Positions 57,132 to 64,000 of a stretch of DNA of 64,000 nucleotides are shown piece after piece. A program made the position numbers and the translations under genes. Position 1 is the first letter of the stretch. Each line of letters begins with the position of its first letter. The DNA is from Xenoacremonium recifei (Eukaryota > Ascomycota > Sordariomycetes > Hypocreales > Nectriaceae), in assembly GCA_012184525.1 (NCBI GenBank), contig WOFQ01000030.1, positions 248,001-312,000 of the forward strand. Reading direction: 5' to 3'. A model generated the notes under the pieces. That model searched no databases. It was not told the origin of the DNA and saw only the letters and a program-made list of their open reading frames with translations.

Positions 57132-58673
57132 ATGGCACCCAAAGCTGCGCGTGCGGTGGACGACATTCTGTCGCCGATCGACTTGACAACCATACCACCT
57201 TTTTGGAAGAGAAAAAATGGCATACTTCTTTACTTCCTCCTTACTTCCTCGCTCTTCGCCAGTATGGCCTTGGGTATTGATGGAAGCATGACAAACGGCA
57301 TGCAAGTCCTGGAGAGTTGGCAAGATCGTTTTGATCATCCGCAAGGATCTAAATTGGGTTTCTTCGGAGCAGCAAACGCTATCGGCGGCGTCATACCGTT
57401 TCTCTTCCTCAGCTGGATCTCCGACGTCACGGGCCGTCGCGTGCCTACTGTTCTGGGAAGCATCGTCATCATCGTTGGTGCTATCGTCGAATTCTTTGCC
57501 ACCTCCCTTAACATGTACATCGGTGGGAAAATCGTTCTTGGAATTGGATCCTCGCTCATCCAAATGGGCGCGCCGGTTTTGGTCACTGAGTTGAGCCACC
57601 CAAAGGAACGAGCACAAATCACGACATTCTACAATACGAGCATTGTGTTGGGATATGTTGTTGGGGCATGGGGAACATATGGCTGTGCCAAGATCCAGGG
57701 ACAATGGTCTTGGAGACTTCCGACCCTCATTCAGATTGCCCCATCGGCATACCAAGGGATCTTGGTCTTTTTCTGCCCCGAATCACCCAGATGGCTGATT
57801 GCCAAGGGGAAGCTGCAGAAAGCCCGGGAGATTTTGATCAAGTACCACGGTGAAGGCGATCCTAACTCGGAGCTGGTTGAATACGAATGCGCCGAGATTC
57901 AGCAAGCTATCAACAAGGAGGCGGAGCAAAACATGACGTGGAAGGAATTCTTCTCATCTACACCCAACCTTAAGCGGATCGGTCTTTGCCTCGCTACTGC
58001 GGTTTTCTCACAGACCTCAGGCAATCTTCTTGTGTCAAACTATTTAACACAAATCCTTAAAGATACAGGCGTGGAGTCTCAGAAGGATATCACTTTAGTC
58101 AACGGAATGGTAACCTTGTGGCAGTATATCGTTGCTATATCGGTCACCCTCTTGGTTGATCGATTTAAGCGTCGGACTTTCTTCCTTGTCGGCTCAGGCG
58201 GTGTGCTCGTTACGTTTATTGCTTGGACCATTGCAGCACAGCAATATCTCGAAAAAGACTCTCTGGCTGCTGGTCGTGTAGTGCTTGCTTGCATCTTCCT
58301 GTTCCAAGCCTTCTACACATTTGGCTGGACAAACTTGGTTGTCACCTATCCTTTGGAGATTGTGACCTATCAGATGCGTGCTAAGGCTTGGGCCTTTGTT
58401 CTGCTTACTATCCAGGTGGCTTCGATTTTCGGAGGCTACGTCAATCCGATTGGCCTCGAAAACATCGGATGGAAGTTCTACATATACTATTGCGTTTGGG
58501 TGGCCTGCATTTTCTTGATAGTCTACTTTTTTTTTGTCGAGACTGCGGGCCCAACACTGGAGGAACTGACATACCTCTTTGAGGGTAAAGAAAAGAAGGG
58601 GGAAATGGCGCAGAAAATCCAGATTACCAAGGAGGAGCAGGAGCACACAGACGACAAAAACATCGAAGCATGA
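57132..58673 (+). CDS. MFS sugar transporter (lactose permease/cellodextrin transporter-like)
   Basis: A single exon of 513 residues. DVTGRRVP gives the helix 2-3 loop of the sugar porter family, PESPRWLIAKGK the central signature and VETAGPTLEELTYLFEG the C-terminal motif. Twelve membrane segments are visible. The start at 57132 (MAPKAAR) is preferred over the upstream open frame, which lacks a better ATG. Fungal relatives import lactose, cellobiose or other beta-linked oligosaccharides with protons. Placed next to an intracellular GH1, it likely supplies that enzyme (inference). Confidence 0.92.
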   Translation: MAPKAARAVDDILSPIDLTTIPPFWKRKNGILLYFLLTSSLFASMALGIDGSMTNGMQVLESWQDRFDHPQGSKLGFFGAANAIGGVIPFLFLSWISDVTGRRVPTVLGSIVIIVGAIVEFFATSLNMYIGGKIVLGIGSSLIQMGAPVLVTELSHPKERAQITTFYNTSIVLGYVVGAWGTYGCAKIQGQWSWRLPTLIQIAPSAYQGILVFFCPESPRWLIAKGKLQKAREILIKYHGEGDPNSELVEYECAEIQQAINKEAEQNMTWKEFFSSTPNLKRIGLCLATAVFSQTSGNLLVSNYLTQILKDTGVESQKDITLVNGMVTLWQYIVAISVTLLVDRFKRRTFFLVGSGGVLVTFIAWTIAAQQYLEKDSLAAGRVVLACIFLFQAFYTFGWTNLVVTYPLEIVTYQMRAKAWAFVLLTIQVASIFGGYVNPIGLENIGWKFYIYYCVWVACIFLIVYFFFVETAGPTLEELTYLFEGKEKKGEMAQKIQITKEEQEHTDDKNIEA

Positions 58674-59418
58674 CTTGGGGCCTAAATCTTGAAGGAGCTG
58701 ATGAAGGGAATTACTAGCAATTCTAGAACACGAGTTTTCCATATCCTTTCATAGCCTCGAGCTTTCCTTTTCCACATCGTTTGACCAAAGACTGATGAAT
58801 GGGAGATTGTCTAGAGTTAAAAGTTACCATCGGCTGAGTGATTACCTCCATTTCGAATTGTGACAGACAGCACGAACAAGACATATCAAATGATTTCCAA
58901 CTTGGTCACGCTTTACAATACTATTGCCAGTCGACAAGCTTATACCCATAATATAGCAGTGTAAAAAGGAATTTCGCCGTGGCACAGCCACAACAATTGA
59001 GAAGGCTCACCAGGTATTGACTCCCGACTACTGCAATCTGTCATCAAATGCCGGTGTCAATTTCGTATTGAGGCACCCTGTATCCAGGGCAGCGCCCACA
59101 CCACCATTAATGCCTTTAAGGCAGTCGGCAGGAAGCCACAGAACTGAGTGATTCATATGTACTTACAACGCTTCCAAGCAGTTTCGAATACGTTCACACA
59201 CTTTATGTGTGGTATACTGACCCAGATATTTATCACAAGGGGTATGAGGCGCCAGTAATGTCTGGTTTTGTTTCCCAGAAAGCCCATGGTACTCATGTAT
59301 TTATTTCAACGTTGTCATAATTTGAACCCTTAATATTTATTCCATTTCGCTTCACACGAGCACAAGCTAGTTATACCGTTGGTCTTAGCCGTAAGATCGT
59401 TCACTCAGGTAACCTTGT
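58674..59418. other. Intergenic, no gene seen
   Basis: This 745 bp stretch lies between the sugar transporter and an ankyrin/HET pseudogene. It is AT-rich with no coherent frame or known motif. Confidence 0.4.
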
Positions 59419-61153
59419 ATGTCACCCAATCACCCACCTGAATTAACGAACGGGCATATTGCGGGACTTACCGCTGAAGATGTCAGCTTCAATATCCACC
59501 ATGTGTTCCGCCGAACGCGAGGTAGTTTCCCAATGCCTTTGCCAATGATGGAGGTTGCACAGCTTTCCGTCGCAGATCAGTCCATTCTTACACTAGAAGA
59601 ACGTGAAGAAGCGAACAAGCTTCTTGCCTCCAACGGCGTCGATATTACAGACAATGGTGTGAAGAATGAATCGGCGCTTCACTGGGCTTGTGTACAGGGA
59701 AGCGTGATTCTGACGAGTGTTGGGGCACACATCGAAACAAGTAACAAAGGAAGCCAGAGACAAAAGAAAATGTAAACCTCTGTGGCATGCTGCAGCGGCT
59801 AGTCACGACGAAACAGTCGCATTGCTCCTTGACAATGGGGCTAATCTTGAGTGCGGTGACCGATCTGGTCCCCCTTTGTTTGCCGCCGTGGAAAGTGGTC
59901 GGCGAAAGTCAGAAACTATTACTAGACAAAGGAGCAAGCATGAGATCCGAATCCCGTCACAATTTGTCACCGCTCTGCATTGCCGGTCGAAAAGGATATG
60001 AAGAGATCGTGGAGTTGCTGCTGGCGCACGGGGCGGAGATTGACTATGCGTCTGACAACCTCCAGACGGCGCTCATGTTAGCGGCTGACAAAGGGCACGC
60101 GATGGTCATCAAAACACTCATAGAATATGGGGTGAATATTGACCTTCTGGACGACGGAGGGCAGAATGCCCTCACCTACGCGAAAAAAATGTCGGTCAAG
60201 AAGCGGCGTTGCAACTGTTATGGCAGGCTGCTTCGATCAGACAACAGGCCAAGGCAGCGAGGAGCCGGAAAATACGCCTGGAAAATACCTTTGCAACGCA
60301 GTGCTGGTATGAATATGAGCCTCTTCCAGACGAGAACCCGTCAATCCGTCTCGCGGAGCTGCGCCCGGGGGGATGCATGATATTTTATCACTCGAGTTCT
60401 TCACCGTGAGTCTCCACGAGATTCGGCGCAGGCCATCTTATGAGGCCTTCTCGTATGAATGGGGAGAGAAAACAGGAAGCATGCCGATTCAGTGCAACGG
60501 GAACCGTCTTCTGATCACTCCAAACCTGGGAGCAGCTCTTTGGCAACTGCGCTCGCCGACGGAGCCTAAGACTATCTGGGTGGATGCTGTCTGCATAAAC
60601 CAAGAGGACATCGTTGAGCGCGGCAAGCAGGTCGCTCTGATGACTCGCATCTATCGTGAGGCAATGTCTGTATTGATGTGGATCGGAGACGAGAAGGACC
60701 GTACTGAGAACGTAGAGAGTCATCGAGAGTAGCAAGGCAATTGGCTTTCTCGCATGGAAGATTTCCACCGATGAAGATCTTCCAAAATCTGTAAGGGTAG
60801 TTCCTACTGCCTATGAAACCTCAGTCGCGAAGTGGGAGCTATGGTCAAAGGAACAGGGTGACTATCACTTTTCTATCTACAAGAGAATAGAAAGTAAGAT
60901 CCGCCACAGCTATGACTTAATGTTTAAGGAGAAAAGGCGTTTCGCGCCATCAAATCTATATGGAGGGGAAAGAGGCCAGGTTGTGGCAGTGCTGGAAGGT
61001 GGGAGCCATCCAGCACTTTTGAGAAGACGTGGCGAAGAGTGTGGTGATATATGGTTTCATTTCATTGACAGGTTCTTGATGCCTAACTTGGAGAAAATGG
61101 AAAGCCTTCCGGATCTCATTGAGTTCGAGAAGGTGGAGAGGCTTGAGATATGA
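59419..61153 (+). pseudogene. Broken ankyrin-repeat/HET-domain gene
   Basis: The stretch encodes, in order, an N-terminal region with ankyrin-like ESALHWACVQGS, further ankyrin repeats (ETVALLLDNGANLE, EEIVELLLAHGAEID), then a HET domain (YEAFSYEWGE, TIWVDAVCINQEDI, VLMWIGDE) and a C-terminal tail. These parts lie in different frames: the frame changes near 59760, 59900, 60190, 60380 and 60715. None of the breaks has a clear intron around it. HET proteins drive heterokaryon incompatibility cell death; this copy cannot make a full protein. One ankyrin repeat also looks internally shortened near 59700. A few breaks could be sequencing errors, but five in 1.7 kb favour decay. Confidence 0.8.
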
Positions 61154-61237
61154 TCAGTGAGTTGGTCTATCCTTCCACAATTCTAAATGCAATGTTGGCA
61201 ATATTTCGCCATTTCAATTAGTATCCATAACCATGAA

Positions 61238-62517
61238 TCATGCAAATCGGATAAATGGCGCCATATACGTAGTCATATACACCCCTTTCTTCTCGGAGAA
61301 GTTGAATGACACAAATGTATGCACAGTTGGTGTCTCAATCTCACCGTCAACGACATCCTCTCCGCTAAACCGACATTAGCATACCAAGACTACTGGTAGA
61401 GGTAGACTATAACTCACAATGCATCTGATATGACGTTCCTATACATCCCTTCTTCACCCCAATCCCATCCTCGCTTACGGAAAACTTTCTCCATAGCCTC
61501 AGTAGCAAGCTTATCATTCTTGAAGTACTGGTTCAACGGAACGTAGATCTTGACATCGGGAATAGCCTTCCCAGGCTTTAGTTCCCAGCTGAAACAAGCG
61601 CCACTGGTGTCAGGCTTCTTTTCTAGAATTTCTTTCGCGAAATGATCATCGAGTTTCTTTCCCTCAGGCTCGTTGATGAGTAGGTTCCACATGTCATGTA
61701 GGATTGCAAGGCCGTCGAGCGTCGTTTTGTCCGTCAACTTGCCCCCTAGAGTCACATGTTGTCTCACCGCTTCCCATGTGTTAGATTGGGGCTCGATGTA
61801 GATCTTGATGCGCGCACCATCCTCTGGTTTTACACAGTCGATGCCAATAACCACCGTCAGAGGCGGGTCCTGATACAAGAGCTTTTGATAGTCCTCGATG
61901 ACATCCAAGGCAGGCCCAAATGATGAGCCGAGCGGCTTCAGGCGTCGGATAAGATCAAATCCGGCTCTGTCTGAGTTCTTCTTAGATGTCATGTACTTGA
62001 TGATTGGGTAGAAGTACCCCTTCATTGTTCTTGTTTCTTCAGCGAGATCAAAGGCAAGAAAGACCTTTGGTATTCGAATAGTGTCTTTGGGCATTTTCTC
62101 AACCATGATCTCATCATCCGCCTCGGATGGGAAGAATTCGGCAGCAAACTGGTTGAACCAGCGCAAATCCGCACCAACTTTTTCGGCGATGACTGGAATG
62201 GGATTCTCAGTTACGCCGTCAGATCCCGGAAACACCGGTTCATAACAGAAGCGAAGATATGACTTCCCGTTGTCACTGTGGTTGATGCTGGTTTCAAAAG
62301 GCGATCCATTGGGCGTAAGAAGAGATCTCGCTCGGGATTGTTCGGGCGCGCGACCCATCGAGGGAATGATATAATCCCTCAAGAACTCTAGATGAGACTC
62401 CTGCTGCTCTGGAGTATAGGTTCCCACGGCTTTGAGTAGTGAGGTCAGCACAGGCTTTGTGTGCTTTGTCCAAAAGGCCACGCCATCTTCCCTGGCGTTT
62501 GGTGCAGAATCATCCAT
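61238..62517 (-). CDS. DMATS-type aromatic prenyltransferase
   Basis: Two exons (62517-61418, 61364-61238) give 408 residues. The short last exon was found from the ending HTFVSFNFSEKKGVYMT, typical of the dimethylallyl-tryptophan synthase family. GSPFETSINHS and SYLRFCYEPV lie in the first part, where the substrate-binding Glu and a diphosphate-binding Arg are expected. The fold is the ABBA barrel and needs no metal DDxxD motif. Such enzymes move a dimethylallyl group onto tryptophan, cyclic dipeptides, tyrosine or polycyclic aromatics in the cytosol. No NRPS or PKS is in view, so the substrate is unknown. An epoxide hydrolase is divergent from it. Confidence 0.92.
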
Positions 62518-63197
62518 GATCCTTATGATTACTTCAGCAATAGGATGAGAATTATTGTGTTTTGCGTGTCTTACCTCGCTGACGATGCCTGTAAAATGTC
62601 CACCTCAACCCCGACCGGATGGACTTGGGGGCCATGGATACTTTGAAGGGCATCGGGTGCCGATGCCATATTAGCGGAAAATATAGCTCTTCGCCTAGAA
62701 ATCTTATTCGCCAACTCCCCTTCAAGAACTTCTCGGAGACGCAAAGAATCAGCCTCCTTTATTCGGTATTCAACCGCAAGATAATAGCCAAAGTGGCTGT
62801 GCCTGTGCCGGCTTTCGACGGGCGCCGGCGCCCGAACTCATTGCACCAGGCATCAGTTATCTGGATTCGGAAAAGGTCAAGGCCAAGGAAGTCCGGCTGC
62901 AGACACAAACGCTAGCCGGCACCTCCGAGATTTTCTGACCTTCCGCTTTGAGCCAATATTATGCCAGGGAACCGTTCCCTGTCATCTCCTCGGTTACATC
63001 AGAAGTCCCACACAGACAAGAACCTACCCTGTATGCCTGGACTATTTTACATAAAATGGAAAATAACTTGAAACAAAGTCTAAAGTGCGACTAACCGTCA
63101 TAGACTTTACTCCTTCAATCTCCAATCAAATTCGCTCAACACATTCATAAGGCTCGAGGTTGGAGATCCATTCAGAAGGCTAGTTTACTGCTTTGCA
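62518..63197. promoter_or_regulatory. Divergent promoter, prenyltransferase and epoxide hydrolase
   Basis: This 680 bp stretch separates the two starts. No gene, TATA box or known operator was recognised. Shared control of the two genes is possible but not shown. Confidence 0.35.
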
Positions 63198-64000
63198 ATG
63201 GACTTCTTCAATAAACGATTCACCACCAAGGATGGAGACACCTACGCTTACGATTACATTCCCGCCAAGAATGATTACGCAACATTTCTCCTCATACATG
63301 GCTATCCATCGTCACGACGAGACTGGAGACATCAAGTGACAGATCTTACTAATGCTGGATATGGGGTTTTGGCACCCGATTGTCTCGGTTACGGCGATAG
63401 TGACAAGCGTACCGACATCGAGGCATATCGTTTGAAACGTCTAAGTGGTCACTTCGTAGAATTGCTGGACAATGAAGGCATCAAACAGGTCGTGGGCGTT
63501 GCGCATGACTGGGGGTCTATGGTGCTTTCTCGTGTGGTTGTTTGGCACCCGCATCGGTTCCAGAAGCTAGTTTTCATCTCAGCAGGATATACTGCACCCG
63601 GTGTGTTTTTTGATGTTGACGGATTGAATGTCATGAGTCAGTCGCAGCTGGGATACATGCAGCTGGGGTATTGGTACTTCTTCAACTCCTACGATGCAGA
63701 AGAAATCATCGTCAAGAATGTACGTTCGCAGTCAAGTATTTTGACATTATTATACTAACATGCACTTAAAGCTCGAGTCATTCTTTCATTTGGCGTATCC
63801 GGACAATAATATGAGCTGGGTAAGCGGCCTTGCTGCAATAAACGGGACCCGATCTTGGTTGAAAGCTGGAAAGAAAGGTTCTCTTCCAACATGGCTCGAC
63901 GAAGATGATAAGACTCGGTGGCTGGAAATCAACAGCCGGGAAAACACAATAGCGGCGTCGCTCAACTACTACAGATCGCTCATGCGCGGGACCCAGGCCC
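63198..64000 (+). CDS. Alpha/beta hydrolase, soluble epoxide hydrolase-like, 3' end cut by window edge
   Basis: Two exons are in view (63198-63719 and 63772 onward), coding about 250 residues before the window ends. LLIHGYPSSRRDW carries the HGxP oxyanion motif, GYGDSDK follows it, and VAHDWGSMVLSR holds the nucleophile Asp104, the Asp-type elbow of epoxide hydrolases and haloalkane dehalogenases. The cap domain begins in exon 2; the catalytic His lies beyond the window. No signal peptide is seen. It is divergent from a DMATS prenyltransferase, and hydrolysis of an epoxidised prenyl product is a reasonable guess. Confidence 0.88.

Noticed and set aside
1..64000. CRISPR arrays, rRNA or tRNA genes
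   Set aside because: No regularly spaced repeats and no cloverleaf or rRNA-like sequence were noticed; a covariance-model scan was not possible.

Overview
This window reads as nuclear DNA of a filamentous ascomycete (Pezizomycotina, most like Aspergillus, Penicillium or Talaromyces). The signs are 49-96 nt GT-AG introns in most genes, seven Zn(II)2Cys6 regulators, HET/ankyrin sequence, a CFEM/GPI protein and a DMATS prenyltransferase. All gene models were built by hand by splicing the reading frames, and every complete model sums to a whole number of codons. No rRNA, tRNA, CRISPR array or intact transposon was seen.

Layout. 1-7646: a partial SDR, an NmrA-like oxidoreductase, a Zn2Cys6 regulator and a divergent SDR. 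8987-18730: an FMN alpha-hydroxyacid oxidase, two related Zn2Cys6 regulators in tandem and an amino-acid permease. 20737-24044: a CFEM-like GPI protein and an intronless NYN/LOTUS protein. 24582-50164: a long block with nitrogen-metabolism character. It holds a Zn2Cys6 regulator, aldehyde dehydrogenase, glutamine-synthetase-like ligase, C45 acyltransferase-like hydrolase, class I GATase resembling gamma-glutamyl peptidases, two Dal5-type transporters, a metal amidohydrolase, a second regulator, an NCS1 permease, a 2-oxoglutarate oxygenase and a third regulator. 50398-58673: a candidate sugar locus with a secreted GH162-like glucanase, a divergent cytosolic GH1 beta-glucosidase, a Zn2Cys6 regulator and a divergent MFS sugar transporter. 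59419-61153: a frameshifted ankyrin/HET pseudogene. 61238-64000: an aromatic prenyltransferase and the start of an epoxide hydrolase, perhaps the edge of a secondary-metabolite cluster.

How the genes may work together (inference). The nitrogen block has the parts of a gamma-glutamylation route like bacterial Puu or isopropylamine catabolism: import, ligation of glutamate to an amine, oxidation of the aldehyde, and hydrolysis of the gamma-glutamyl bond. GATA-type (AreA-like) motifs lie in several of its promoters. The sugar locus would cut a beta-glucan outside the cell (possibly beta-1,2-glucan), import the disaccharide and hydrolyse it in the cytosol. Two tandem CreA-type motifs sit between its two hydrolase genes.
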